Source: Gyrodactylus bullatarudis (Eukaryota; Platyhelminthes; Monogenea; Gyrodactylidea; Gyrodactylidae). Taken from it: 64,000 bases of DNA. The notes beneath the pieces are model-generated. The model was given only the letters and a program-made list of their open reading frames with translations. It had not been told where the DNA came from and did not search any database. The translations under genes and the position numbers were made by a program. Of the stretch, positions 1 through 12,562 are shown piece after piece. The stretch is from NCBI GenBank assembly GCA_012064415.1, contig SSNU01000062.1:303097-367096 (forward strand), written 5' to 3'. Each line of letters opens with the position of its first letter. The stretch's first letter is position 1.

Positions 1-501
1 CAATTTTTAAAGTGCAATACTGATGACTATTAGGGCGAGTCAAATTTTTTTTTTTCCGAAAAATGTTTCGGCTGCAATGAATCTGTTAGATCTTACTTAG
101 AAAATGCCATTTATGAAATTTTAATTCTCTGATACGGTCTCAGTGATACCCCAAAATCCCATTTTCCCAAAAATCTTCAACATATGCCAGATTAATCGGA
201 ATTTTTTACTAGAATATGCAGTACTGATTAAAAATACCCTACGAACCTATTTCTATTTAAAATCGCATTTAAACGGCTCAAAATTTAGACTTAAATCGAT
301 TGTAGTAGAAAAATTCATTGAAAATAGTTGGCGCAAATTCAAAAATCGACATTTTCAATTGCGACGGTTTAATAGGAACCTTTTTACATTGAAAAGTTCT
401 GTTTAAAATGAGCTTTGCATGATAAAAAATTTGCCTCTCTCAATTGACTTTATACTTGACTATTTCAATACTGAAATAGTCGGTAAATATTTTTCAAATC
501 A
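1..501. other. Non-coding flank downstream of INTS8
   Basis: AT-rich sequence beyond the stop codon of the minus-strand INTS8-like gene. I see no convincing exon; the short plus-strand reading frame at 143-406 has no family resemblance. A short hairpin at 458-481 (listed separately) lies in the likely 3' untranslated region. Confidence 0.5.
458..481. repeat. Perfect 10-bp-stem hairpin in the INTS8 3' region
   Basis: Arms 458-467 and 472-481 (GACTATTTCA and its exact complement) flank a 4-nt loop, ATAC. It starts about 20 nt downstream of the INTS8 stop codon on the minus strand, so it would fold in the 3' UTR of the transcript. Function is not known; it may be chance in AT-rich DNA. Confidence 0.6.
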
Positions 502-3500
502 TCATTTATGAAATTTGTCCTGAAATACCTTTTCATGTTTAGTAGGTGACTCTGGAGAGTCATACATGGGATCTGGTGAGGCAGGATTCGAAGTACTCTG
601 ATAGGATTCTGACCTGCTCTGTTGGTGGTCAACCTCAAAGTAGAGGCTTTCACTTGGCAGTCGATAGTAGGCGGGATATTTGATATGTAACCATGATGCA
701 TAAACAGAAAGTACCATGATTGACAGGAGATTGATGAGATTCGGCAGTTTATCGACTGAATGAAGGATTTCTTCAAAAATATTAACCATATTGTCAAAGT
801 TTGTTGGAGAGTCTGGAAGGGAAAGAGAATTTCGGCCAGGGTTAGGAAACTGAGAATCTAATTTTTATCCAAGAAATTTACCCGAACTATGTTGAAGGTA
901 TCTTTGGATTATATTGACGAGTTTATGAATGAATTTGCCAATATCATTCTCTTGGTTAGTTTTAATCTTTTCTGTTGTCATCTTGAGATGGCCCTGACAA
1001 TAGTTCATGAGTGAGTAAGAGGCCTCGATGAATAGTCCAGGGAAGAGGATGACTTTCATCGAGAAACTCTTAGGAATAGTCACACCAGCAAAGGAACTAT
1101 TCCCCGGTTTATTCTTGATTAACAACAGACAAGAGTAAACGACGAGGTCTTGAGTTAGAGTCAAAAGGCTCTTCGACCGATCAAGGGATTGCATGGAAAA
1201 GGACTGGTTAATGGCAGACTCGGCTATTGATAACATTTCTTTTTCGCTGACATTTCCTAGGTAGGTTCCTTTGAGGGAATGCTTCATTTTACGACAAAAA
1301 GGATAGATTAAACTTTTCAGTCAGCATTGTTTCTTTCAACTCACAAGAAACATGGATATGGTGTAGACCAGGTTGATGGCGGAAAGAAACCAAGAGTCAT
1401 TTCTGTTTCTGATTGCGTCGATATTCCTCCAGAGATACAATTCAAGATTGGTTGGCTGGAGTGGTGTTGACTTCTCATAGACTCTCAGGATCAGGACAAG
1501 GTCGAGGAGTTGATCAAAGTTGAAATTTTCCACTTTAACCTTTAAAGATGAAAATGTTAATGAAAAGAAAATGACTCAAATGTGAAGAAAGGGAAACAAA
1601 CATGATTCTCTGTTTTGCCTAGGTAACTGGTGAACCAGTCCATAATCTTTTCATGGAAGGAGTAGAGGAAGAAAATTGCATAAAACTCTTTAAGGTCATT
1701 ATTAACAGTTTGTAGGAGGATTTTAATGCTGGAGACGAGATCTTCAAAGGAATCAGTGTGGTACATTTTCTCGTAGGCATTCTGGACAATTGGTGGAGGC
1801 AGGGCCATCAATGGCTTCCTCAGGTCTATGTCAATTGAGCTTATTGTATTCTGGAAGGTACTACTCGAAGGTTTGAATTGCTTCGAATAGTTTGAGAGGA
1901 AATGAATGGTCCCTTCGAAAATGAAGTTGACTTCTTTGGAATTAGAGCAGGTATTGACGTTTGGCCTGAATTCTGTAACCGGCAACATTGGCTCCTTTAG
2001 TATTAACATGTCAATTTCCTAACAATGTAATGATAGAAAGACGATAAATTGAACAAGAAAATGGGATAGAACACTTACGAATGTGGTTCTCTTGGCAATT
2101 TCATTTATGAAGAGGTTCGTTTTGAATGTTTTCCCCTCACTGGTGATTTCATAGGAGTAAACAAGATTGGCTATTTCGACTTTTCTATTATAAAAATACT
2201 TTTCCAATATATCTACAGACTCAATGATCATATTTTTACTTAGCATCTCCAATCGTTCTGGATTTATCCCTTTGCGTAGGAATCTAATCTCAGTCTGTAG
2301 ACTCTCGGTGAACTCAAATAGTAGCAAATAAAAGTTGATCTGAAAAGGATAATCAGAGTGGGCTTACTTTTGAAAAAATTTTTTCAAAACTTTTATTTTC
2401 AGTGCCGTTGTTCAGCTTGAATCTTTTGTATTTATTCGAAAGTCGTTGAAGAAGAAAGAATACTGATACTGTATTATTCGAGTAAATTCCTTCTTCTAGT
2501 AACAGGTTGATAATATCTTTCTCAAAAGTCTCTAATATCACAGGAGTAATAAGCATTTCTTTTGGTTCATTCAGGAAGGTTTGGTAGAATTTTTGAAGGA
2601 AAACTTCCAGACTTGAAATAGTTTTTATTGGGAAATCTTCCATAGTTGGTTGTAAAAGAATTTTCTCTGGGAAGAAGCTAAAGTTAGCCCTTTGGTACCA
2701 ATCCAAAAGGCTAACAGTACACCCAACTTCAACTAAGGTGTCAAAAGTGTTTTTTCGAATCAAGTTGTAACATAACTCAAAATGATTCATAGAGTTCTTA
2801 AAGTCACATTGGGTGAAATAAAATCGTCCCAGTAAAAAGTGACAAGAGGCTTTCATGTATGAAGCACTGATAATGTCCACTGTTTCATCTGTCAACTTGG
2901 GTTCCAAAATGTTGTTTTCATTGAAATGGAAGAAACCAAATTTCGGTCTTGCAATTTCGATAGAGTCTTCAGTTTTCAATAGGTCATGGATGGAATTCAA
3001 GCTATTTGGAATGCTAGCAAAGATATTTTCGACATGATTTTTGCTATCAATGTAGAAAACGTCATCTGGAATCTCAGTTAATCCAGATACAAATGGAATT
3101 AAAAATTTTGTTGATTTAGTTATTACTGAATTCTGAGCAGATATACACATGGCCAAAGCGTCGATAAGAAATTTGGAATATACTGTATAAGAATTTTCAT
3201 CGGAAGCCGATTTAGAGTTATCTCCTTCGATTGATTTTAGTGAAATGCTGACAAAAATGTCGAATAATCTAGCTACAAGCTTCACAGGTAGCTCACAAAA
3301 TTCAATCAAAACGTTGATGTTATACTTGAAATCAGCCATGATTGTCAAAGCTAGAATATCGAGAATTTGTGATTTGGAATAATTTTCATCTGGAATAACA
3401 GTGGATGAGCGTTTATCGTGAAATTCAGATTTGGAAAGAAACTGTTTGATTAAAATAATCTTGTCACATTGTCTTAATTTTGGTAAATCTTTAACTAATG

Positions 3501-3561
3501 ATTGAGGAGAAGTTAAATAGTTCAAGTAGTCCAAATTCATTTGTAAAATGACCGAAATCAA
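502..3561 (-). CDS. INTS8: Integrator complex subunit 8-like protein (six exons)
   Basis: Exons on the minus strand: 3561-2368, 2339-2079, 2018-1602, 1539-1345, 1281-882 and 812-502. Phases are continuous and give about 925 aa, close to the ~995 aa of vertebrate INTS8. The N-terminal ~110 residues align with INTS8 (the stretch ILDILALTIMADFKYNINVL and the following PV...L...SIS). A helical/TPR-like segment (FLLGRFYFTQCDF) and NDSW further on also fit. INTS8 is a helical-repeat subunit of the Integrator complex, which cleaves snRNA 3' ends and terminates paused transcripts; it helps hold PP2A on the complex. The first intron is only 28 nt (2340-2367). A second in-frame Met at 3540 could be the real start. 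The C-terminal third (last two exons) matches INTS8 poorly and the acceptor at 1281 is weak, so those exons are less certain. Confidence 0.65.
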
Positions 3562-3756
3562 ACAAAAGTCTAGTGTTATTTCAAGTCGTCTTTCTTAATA
3601 TCAATAATGCGTTAATTTGTATTTAAAAATTGATGCCAATTTGTCAAATTGAATTTGATTCAGAGAGCAAAATCGGTAAAGATGATTACTTTGAGACAAA
3701 AATAAAAATGCACAGAGATTTAATGGTGTTCATAGAATTTATTGATAAGTTACTCA
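3562..3756. other. INTS8-EXOC7 intergenic gap
   Basis: Short gap between the stop of EXOC7 and the start of INTS8, both on the minus strand. It holds the EXOC7 poly(A) signal (AATAAA on the minus strand, 3738-3743) and must include the INTS8 promoter. No other feature seen. Confidence 0.5.
3738..3743 (-). promoter_or_regulatory. Poly(A) signal of EXOC7
   Basis: AATAAA on the minus strand, 14 nt beyond the EXOC7 stop codon. Position and sequence are canonical. Confidence 0.55.
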
Positions 3757-6700
3757 TTACATCTTGGTGCTAATTTCATTGCTTTCCATACCTTTACTAT
3801 CATAGAACATGGTGATTTTATATTCCAGTTCAGTTGGTTTGAATTTCATATGCTTATTTGGATTTGATGTAAACTTTGAGTTTAAGCATTCTTCATAAAA
3901 ATGTTTATACATCGGATTTAGGCTTTCAATCAAGAATTCCTTCAGTTCTTTGCGCAGTTCAGCATCGGGAATGACCACAGTTTTGTGTGTATTCTCAATT
4001 TCTGCAAACTTTTCATTAAAGGTCTAAGGAAAAGACAAGAATGAATTTTGAGAACTGTAGAATTCCACATTTCCACTTACTGCCCAAATTTCTTTTATTC
4101 GTGCCTTTTCTTTTGAATCCATCTAAAGTTTAAATAAGCATGATGATTAAACACAGGAAACTTTGCAAATCATTCTTTTTCTTGTGAATAAAGATATTCT
4201 ACTCACATTGCTACTACCTCTACTCGAGAGATTAACATTGGAAATTATATATTTTATATTGGCAGTACATCTTTAATTGAGCATGCAGGTACAGACAGAT
4301 CACAAATGTAAATGGAAAATTGAATGATAAATTAAATATTATAATAAAATCAAATGAGAAAAATCACAATCATTCACACAACTATTTACCTACTGTAGAC
4401 AAAATTCAATGATAAAGACGAGATTATTTGAAGAAAAACAAAAAAAGCAATTGGCATGCGAGTACACAAAAAGAAAAATGACATCTGACCTTGCCAGGTT
4501 TGAAGGAGTCTTCGTTACTCGAACTTAGTGATGATCTACTTGAACTTAGTCGATTTGATGACGAGTTCTTCAGCATATTACTCATGGAGGTTGTACTGAG
4601 ACGATGTTCCGGATGAATGTGCAACAATGAAAGTATCTGAGTTGACTGACGTCTTCCCAAGATGGACGAGGAGATACCGAACGGAAATCGATGTGTATTA
4701 GAATTATCATTCAACCATGGTGTCAACATTTTCACAATTCTTTTAATTGTAGTTTTATTAGATTTTAGCATTATTTTATTACAATTCTAGCAACCTAGTA
4801 GTTTAAACCAGGGAGTCCAGATTATTTTTATCTGGGTAATCTAATAAATGTTTTTTATTCTACAATTAATCTCAATTTTCCTTCAAGTGATGAATTATCA
4901 GAGTTATATTACTCTAATACGATTCTGATTATTATAACGCTATAGTCAGATTATTACTAGTTATTAGATTTTAAATAATTTACATCACTCTTGGTTCAAT
5001 TTATTTCAAAATGCACACACATTTCAAGACTTACTCTTCAATGTAGACTTTTTTAGCTGCGTCCAGTTTCATCGACAACTGTTTGAAAAGCTCGTTAGAC
5101 GAGACCTCAATGATATTCCTCAGACTGAAACTAAGAGTTAGAAAAAAGTATGCTCAAAGAGATTCGTTCAACTGTGAATAACAGACCTGGTTCTGGAAAT
5201 GATTTAAAAATAAAAGCCAATTATAGAAGATGATCATACTTTTCGAAATTGACGACAGTCTTTGATCTGACAATCGACTCCAACTCGTCCGTATATTCGG
5301 ATAGGAATTTTTCTATGACGAATATGAGAAAGTCATGCATTCGTGACCTTATCATCTGTTCCGCTTGTCTCTCCTGTAAGTCTTCGTTTATAATCTTGAG
5401 TAGGACTAGGAATTTATTGCTAAAATGTCGGGTGATAACGAATTTAGGCTTACTCCCCAGGATATATTTTTAGCTTTTTACTGACAAACTGTATAAAGTT
5501 TTCTCTCTTCAACGACTTTATACTCTTTAATACTTCGAGGACGACAATTCTAATGAAAATAACCAATGCATATTATAAAAACACACGACTCACATGTAGT
5601 CAAAAGTTTCATTAATGTTCTCACACATCTCCTTGACACTTTTGACATGTTCAGGGATAATTGAAGTGTCCAAACTTTGATCCTCCAAACTCTGTATCTT
5701 ACTCAAGATATATTTTATATTGTTCATCTTTGCAATCTGCATATGAATCTGGGAATTTGAAAGGTTCCCCTGGGTGTATCTCTTTGATTTACTATCGATA
5801 TTTTCCTCAATCTTTTTTATTTCCTCACCAATGTACTCATTCATGCGAATTTGACTTTCAACCTGAATCTTTTTCGTGTAGTTCCTTGATAGGTTTGCTA
5901 TGAAGCGAAGAGGTTGAGATTCCATTGGTGCTCGATTTTCTCTCATCATGTAAATGACAAGTCCGACCATTGACCCAAAATTAAGGATATACTCTAGATT
6001 ATTGAGGGTCTAAATGTTGTTGTATGAGTGAATTATTATCGGTTAATTACATTAGCTGTTATTTGAAATATTGTAGCATCTGCAGGTAGTTCGTTATTAT
6101 CAGATTTGTACCCAGTTAAAAAACGATAGCAACTTTCAATGACAATCTTGAATGCCTCTCCAATGGTAATTCTACTGTCAGGACAATTCTGGAATATAAA
6201 AAGCATTACAAAGGTTTGCTTACATCAAGAGTCTCGTACAGGTTGGGGGCAATTGAAAAGATTGTACGGATAACATCGAGAAATTGTTGGAGAATTTTGA
6301 ACTGGGCTGATTCGTCCGTGTTATGCTTGGGTTTGATGTTTTCCAGTTTCAATTTGATAAAACTGAGCGCTTTCAGGGTGACTCTTTCGAGAATTAGATT
6401 TCTCGTACTAGCGTCGTCAACCAACTGACTAATCCAAAAGCTTTCAATCTAAATTATTAAATCAAATAGTTTTTTGCATTTACTTTAATAACGCATGGCA
6501 ACACTGCAAGAGCACTACAAACAACTTTGCTCTCAACAAATACACCCGAATCATGTGAGTTGTAGACATTTCTTTTAGCTGGAAAAGTATGATCAACAGT
6601 CCAACTTACGATCTTTGGCTTTGAGAGGCTTCCTGACAGTAATTTAAAAAATACAAGTAATACAATGAATACCTACAATTTCTTATTGTTACTTTCAGGA

Positions 6701-7495
6701 GTATTTTGTACAGGAAGAGATTCATGGCTCTGGTGAATAAAGAATTTCTCAATCGTCTTGTAAATAAATTCGCTACGATTAACACTGTATAGATCATGAC
6801 ATATGTGGAGGTTTCCTGAGAGAGGTTCGATGTCAATCTTTTTCCATAAATCGAACACTTTCTTAAGCTCGCCCAATTCGTAGAAGAAAATATTCAGTAT
6901 GCTTTTTTCATCTAGTCGTGGGAACTGCGCACTATCAATATATGAGCTTGTTTGACCAAATGTCTTGTTCAACATTTGATTAAAGCCAAGCTCAATTTTG
7001 GCACGACCGGCGTTGTACAGAAAATTCTATTTTAGGACAAACTGGACTTACCAAGTCATTTAGTTTATCCTGGCAAAAGTTTTTGCTTGTGAAATATTTT
7101 TTGGCATTTGCTACTTGAATCAAATTTTCGAGGTAAGCAGCTAAATCGAAACTTCTAATCGGGAATAAATGAACATAGTAGAAACTACTCGTTTGTATTA
7201 ATTTTTGGTGCGATATTCTCTGAAAGATTCCTATAATATTGAATTTTCTTTAGTTCATTTTGAGTTAAATCAACATCTATATAATAGCATGAATGATTGT
7301 AAACTTACTATTCTTCAGCGATTGCATATCTCCCATATTTCTATTGAGGGGAAGCATTTTATCCTGAAAACTCTTTGCAGTATCGATGATCCTAGAAAAT
7401 TGCTTTGAGATTTCATTTTCTATGTCAGTGAAATTTTTCTCTATATTCTTAACTAGCTCAATTTGAGAATTAATTTGATCTATTCGGCATAGCAT
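3757..7495 (-). CDS. EXOC7: Exocyst complex component Exo70 (15 exons)
   Basis: Exo70 is a CATCHR-fold subunit of the exocyst, tethering secretory vesicles at the plasma membrane; its C-terminal domain binds PI(4,5)P2. Exons (minus): 7495-7309, 7276-7189, 7154-7052, 7026-6677, 6632-6610, 6578-6484, 6448-6224, 6188-6051, 6009-5594, 5549-5486, 5373-5240, 5130-5035, 4739-4490, 4122-4081 and 4023-3757; all phases close, giving about 825 aa. Diagnostic stretches: the N-terminal helix ending LKKIQYYRNL then LAAYLENLIQVANAKKYF; mid-region LPADATIFQITAN; C-terminus VIPDAELRKELKEF, FTSNPNKHMKFKPTELE. Residues of exon 13 form a Ser-rich insert just after TPWLNDNS, making the protein longer than the human one (653-735 aa). 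Introns are mostly 25-44 nt; one exon is 23 nt. Donor 5486 and acceptor 4740 are the weakest calls. Confidence 0.85.
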
Positions 7496-7766
7496 ATTGT
7501 AAAGTTTTTTAAAGTAACCGAATAGTTGAATCCTTTAAACAAACACAAAAATTTAAATTGAGATTAAAAACCTTTTTCATCTTAATTTATTTTTCTTATT
7601 CAATTATTGAATTGTAATTCAATTTCAATAATACTCTGTTATTCGAAATTGCTTGATAGTATAAACGTGAATTAAATAATTAATTCCACGAATTTTTGTG
7701 CATTTGATATTCTCGATGAGAATATCTCATCATGATAAAGTTTAATCAAAAAGATCATACATTAAC

Positions 7767-7772
7767 TTTATT
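7767..7772 (-). promoter_or_regulatory. Poly(A) signal of the gene ending at 7783
   Basis: AATAAA on the minus strand, 11 nt beyond a stop codon at 7783-7785. It supports the reading frame above it as a real terminal exon. Confidence 0.5.
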
Positions 7773-7782
7773 GAGAAAATCT

Positions 7783-8045
7783 TTATGGTGGTGGCGTTAC
7801 AATTAGAAGAGGAATGACTAGTCTTTTTGAATTTAATTTATTCAAATTAAGTTCCAAAAAAACTGGCAAATTGTCTTGGGGATACTGACCAAACTTTTCA
7901 TAGAATTCAATATCATTGAGATAACTTTCCATCATAATTTTGTCTAATCTCTCTAGTCCGAAGGAAATTTGAGAATTTTCTTCAAAAAACTTTGAACGCT
8001 GAATTGTCATCTGATGGCTGTTCAGCCATTTCTTCAATTCCTTCT
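7783..8045 (-). CDS. Terminal exon of an unrecognised small gene
   Basis: Open frame of 87 codons that starts directly after a splice acceptor (TTTTTAG, 8046 side) and ends in a stop followed 11 nt later by AATAAA. The peptide is charged and helical (SFGLERLDKIMMESYLNDIE, then FYEKFGQYP) with a proline C-terminus. I do not recognise the family. A phase-compatible upstream exon is possible at 8880-8751, which would add a hydrophobic stretch (LGLCIMNFVMGFVFMSSII) typical of one membrane helix and a donor GTAAAC; this would make a small single-pass membrane protein, perhaps mitochondrial. The upstream exon has a poor acceptor and no start codon was found, so only the terminal exon is claimed. 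It could instead be chance, but the acceptor, frame and poly(A) signal agree. Confidence 0.4.
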
Positions 8046-11000
8046 AAAAAGTAAAATTTTTTACTCATTTAAAATATCAAATGAATCTTTGATATCATTT
8101 TTTAAATTTTTTGAAATCAAAAAAGAACCATTTAGAGTCTACATTGTAGACCTACTCAATTAATGACTGCTACCCTATGTTTAGCATAAAAAAAATAAAA
8201 TTTGAAACATAATTAAGTTAAAAGTGTATTACAAGTCTTGATGTTAGACTTTTCCTTCTTGCTTTTTGACCTATTCGAGAGTTTTCCGATGCAGATTCAG
8301 TTGAATTGCTTAACACCCAAGTTGAATTTGGGCTTTTGTATTGTAAAGATAAACACTTTGAAGTGTAGTGCAATTATCTGTTCTTTTCCCAATAAAAACA
8401 TCTGTATCGGCATATTTATTTATTATCAAGTCTTTTATAGGAATCTTTTAAGCTCAGGACTTAACAAGAATAATTGTACTGAAATAATCTTCAAATAATC
8501 TAGTTATCTTGATGATCAAAGATAATAAAATTTCTTGTTTAAAACGAAAATAACAATTAATTTCCCCTGAGATTTCACACACACTAAAGGCCACCCAAGA
8601 ATTTTATCATCAAGTGGAATATTCTTTGACTTGGTAATATTTTTAGGTTTAATGAGCCTGGGAAATTTTTTTATCTAATTTCAGATTAAATCAGGCTAAT
8701 ACAAAGGCATATTTAGCATTTATTTTCGGAGCATATCTTAAAATGTTTACCTTGAATCGTGTTGGTCTTTTTATTATCGATGACATGAAAACGAATCCCA
8801 TTACAAAGTTCATTATGCATAAACCTAGGTCATTAGTCTCTTGTTTAAACATTCTGATAGCCCAATACTCGTACAAATTTCTTTATTCAGTGAGCAATGT
8901 TTCCTTTTGAAATTGATTTTGTTGATAAGCTCATTGTTTTGGAGTTGTTGTAGACATTATTCCCTCTTACGTGTCACAACAGAGATTGTCAATACAGGAA
9001 ATTATTAAAATTCAAGCTCACTACAGAGATGTATATACTCCACAAGAAAGAGAACGAGAATTTCAGCTGATAGTACAGAATCCCTTTCTTGAGAGAACTA
9101 CCTTCTCAAATAATATGTATTCTCTTCTGTATAATTAAATTTACACTGCATTACATTGTCTTCTACACTGTAATAAATTTGTGTGTAATCATAGTTTTTT
9201 TCTCCCCTTTTTGACTACAACTGTACTGTATCATGAATGAAAGTTTTCTCATACATTTGTAATATTTTGTATTTCATGGATGGAAGCATTAGTTAATTTT
9301 TTTCTTAATTTATTTTCATCTGATTTGAAACGATTTTATTCTTTAATTTCAATTCCTGCATACAAAAAATTTAGACCATAATAATAAAAGAATAACACAG
9401 TCTTACAAATCGGACATAATTTTTTTTCTACTCAATGATATTTTCCACTTTTGTAAGGAGAATTTTTTTTGTTGATTTCAGATATGTGCTACACTAGAAT
9501 TTTCGAGTTTTTCGGTAAAAGCTGAAAACCTGACTTGCAGTGCTTTCAATAGAGAAAAACATGAATGAGATAGAAAGACAGAAATGACATCATCTTGTTC
9601 AGGAATAAATTCTTTTTGAGCTATATAAAGTCAAAGTTGAAAATTTACCTATTTATTTCCAAAATCTTCAACTTTTTATTAAATAGATTTTTATTGTTAG
9701 TGTAAAATTATTTAAAATAGTTACAAAAATAATTATGCGAATCTGGTATAAATTGAAGAAGATAAATGCATATTTGCGATAGTCTCATGTTTTTGAAAAT
9801 TAATAAGTCAATCTGGAATCTGGCTCTTAAGGGGAGGATGTTGAACAACAAAACTGAAAATCCACTTCCTTATCTGAGATTATATCTTGAAGGGGAAGTA
9901 GGAGCTCTTCTACTAAAAAGTGATGCAGCTGCTACTATTCTTCTCAGCCATAGAGGATACTTACACTCGATTTTATGCCTATTTAAGCACCTCGTAGGAA
10001 AGAAATCTACCACAAATCAAATACAGTAGTCCTTGAAGTATTAAAAGCGTAAAAGACACCTAAAAATCAGAATAAAGATAGCAGTCGTAGTGAAATTAAT
10101 CTAAAACTCCATATTCTCTTCCACTCTTTTATTAAGAATTTATTTCTGTCTTGATTTTGTATACGTTAGCGGTAATCTTGTTACTCTTGAATCAAGATTC
10201 GTGATAGTCTTAAGACTCTCTGGCAATTCAGTTAAACTTGTTACTTGTAGTAATATCTGGAAATATCTCACACTATTTTCCTTCCTTACCTTTTATGCAT
10301 TTATAAATTATTATTTTCAATTTTCTAAATACTAATTCAACAGGATTTTCAGATGTTTTTCTATAAAATTAGAAAATCTATTCGACGAGTTTGAAGGAAA
10401 GAATTCTAAACTTTGGCCTGCTCTGCTTTTTCTTAATTCAAGCAATGCTTATTATTATGTCAAGTTCGGTAAAGAATCATTATTGTAACTTTCAAATGAA
10501 AATTTTATGATGACTCTCCGAGCATGTGACACGGGTAAAAAGTTTTAATGATCAATTTCCCTGCATAAATTCTGATTTTTATCTCTTATCGACATTTAAC
10601 CAAAAGTAAATTTTTTAAACAAATGACAAAAGACAAATCGAATTTAGTGTAGGAGTATCAGGTTTCATTGCTCCAATGAGAGATTCTTTTAACTATTTAT
10701 TATAACTACTAAAACCTGTTCTAGTACGTATTGAAGCAGACAAGTTGAGGGATTCATAAAATATGATTGAATCAGCTCTTACTGTACGAAATGGTAAACC
10801 ATCAAAAAGCATAATTTTTGACACGAATTGAAATTATTTTTTCCTTGAATTACAAAATTAACAGATTAAAAGAAATCTGAAGATGATGATTGACTTAAGG
10901 GTTTTTTAATTCTTGAAATGCTAAAAATGATCTCTTGCCAGGAGGAGAGTATCCAACGATATAAGTGACAGATCATAATGAACATAACATCTTTTATTGT

Positions 11001-11900
11001 TTTTGAAATTTTTTACATTTTCGTACATGCTTCCTAAATTGATATATCGGCTGTAGTATCAGTCAAACAGATGAAGTGTAGAAATTATTTTTTGAGAATA
11101 ATTATTGTTAGTTGAAAAGAATGAATTTTCCTTGATATCCTTTCCTTGACTTGTAATCAAGAATTCTGAGAACTTTTGAAGCCCTGAGGACTGAGTAGTA
11201 GAGTCTAAACAGAATAACAATGGGAAAATTTCGAAAAGAATCCTCCTTAGAAAGAAGTAGCTTCTTCTATAAAAGAAATCTAGAGTGTTCCTTTGAGTTT
11301 GTGGAAGGAATTCTCATCGATAGATCAAAAGATTCTTTTATGATATGCACACTTTCAGTCCCAAATAATTGACCCATCATCAGACTTGTTTGAAAAATAC
11401 ATTGTCTAATAAATTCGCATCAACTTCTGCATAAGACACATCAAAGAGAAATCAAGAAAAGTAAAATTCTCCTTGATTCCGAGCTCTTGTACCGCATCTT
11501 TTTGAGATAAGGGATAATGACAGCATTGCCAAACTTCAATCCAAGAGAATAAATAATTCTACTCTAAATAATCCTCTTCATTATCTCTATATAGTTTAGA
11601 GTATCCTTTATCTCCCACTCAAATTGACAGTAGTTTGGATCTCTTTCAATCAGGAGACAGGATCTATCTATCTATCCTAAAGAAGAGTTTAAAAATTTCA
11701 TATAGGAAATATATTTTTATCAAAGAAATATTTCAAGAGGCATATTTCTCGAAAAAAAAGCAAAATTGTCAACATTTATAAGATATGTAGTGGGAATGTG
11801 TTAGCAAAAAATAGCAACATTTTAGCGGTTATCAGCAAGCTCACATAAAGAAAGAATAATACCGACCAATTGAAATTTTATTCATCATATCCAAATTATG

Positions 11901-12014
11901 AAAGAAATAGTAAAAGTCAGAGAATATTAGAACATAATATGTAAGCTGAAAAAAGCACCAAAACTCTCCAACATATAGCAACAATGGAGAGAAAAAGGTG
12001 AAAAAGCTCACATC
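11901..12014 (+). repeat. Direct repeat, copy 1 (~115 bp)
   Basis: Shares a long stretch with 12445-12562, including ACCAAAACTCTCCAA and AACAATGGAGAGAAAAAGG, with scattered substitutions and small indels. Same orientation, 544 bp apart. It is a local duplication or a pair of short mobile elements; no coding potential. Confidence 0.75.
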
Positions 12015-12444
12015 GGCCTAGGTAGTAGAGGGTTATAAAAATAGTTTTTCTGAGAACATTTTCAGAGTTTTCTTTAGAACACCCACCATTTTCAATCCTG
12101 TTGAACGAATTTTTTTTTCATCTGTTCTTTTAAAATAAAATATGCAATTGAATTCTGAAAAATGCAAAAGAATCAAACAAAAGTATCGAAAGAAGAAATT
12201 ATTTTTATCAGTTTGTAGAGAATTAGAAAAAAGAGCCTTTTTTAATCTCTCCATTAAACTATGAAGGCAATTTCATTGGCACAGTGGATTTAACTCTAGA
12301 TTAAATTTGAAGAAATTCTTCTCTAGTTCATGAAGATTTATATTTAAAACCAAATATACATTTCTTAAGGGATCATCAGTCGTCTCTCTTTAAAAATGAT
12401 ACAAGTTAAAGGTTGAATGAAAAATAATAAATTAAAACTTTTTC

Positions 12445-12562
12445 AAAGAAATAGTAAAAGTTTAAGAATATTAGAGTCATTATAATGTAAGCTGAAAAAA
12501 ACACCAAAACTCTCCAATAAATATAGCAACAATGGAGAGAAAAAGGTGAAAAAGCTCACATC
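12445..12562 (+). repeat. Direct repeat, copy 2 (~115 bp)
   Basis: Second copy of the repeat at 11901-12014. The 3' part (AACAATGGAGAGAAAAAGG through GCTCACATC) is almost unchanged; the 5' part is more diverged. Confidence 0.75.

Noticed and set aside
9766..10029. 87-codon plus-strand frame
   Set aside because: No domain, no acceptor/donor context and no neighbouring exon; chance frame.
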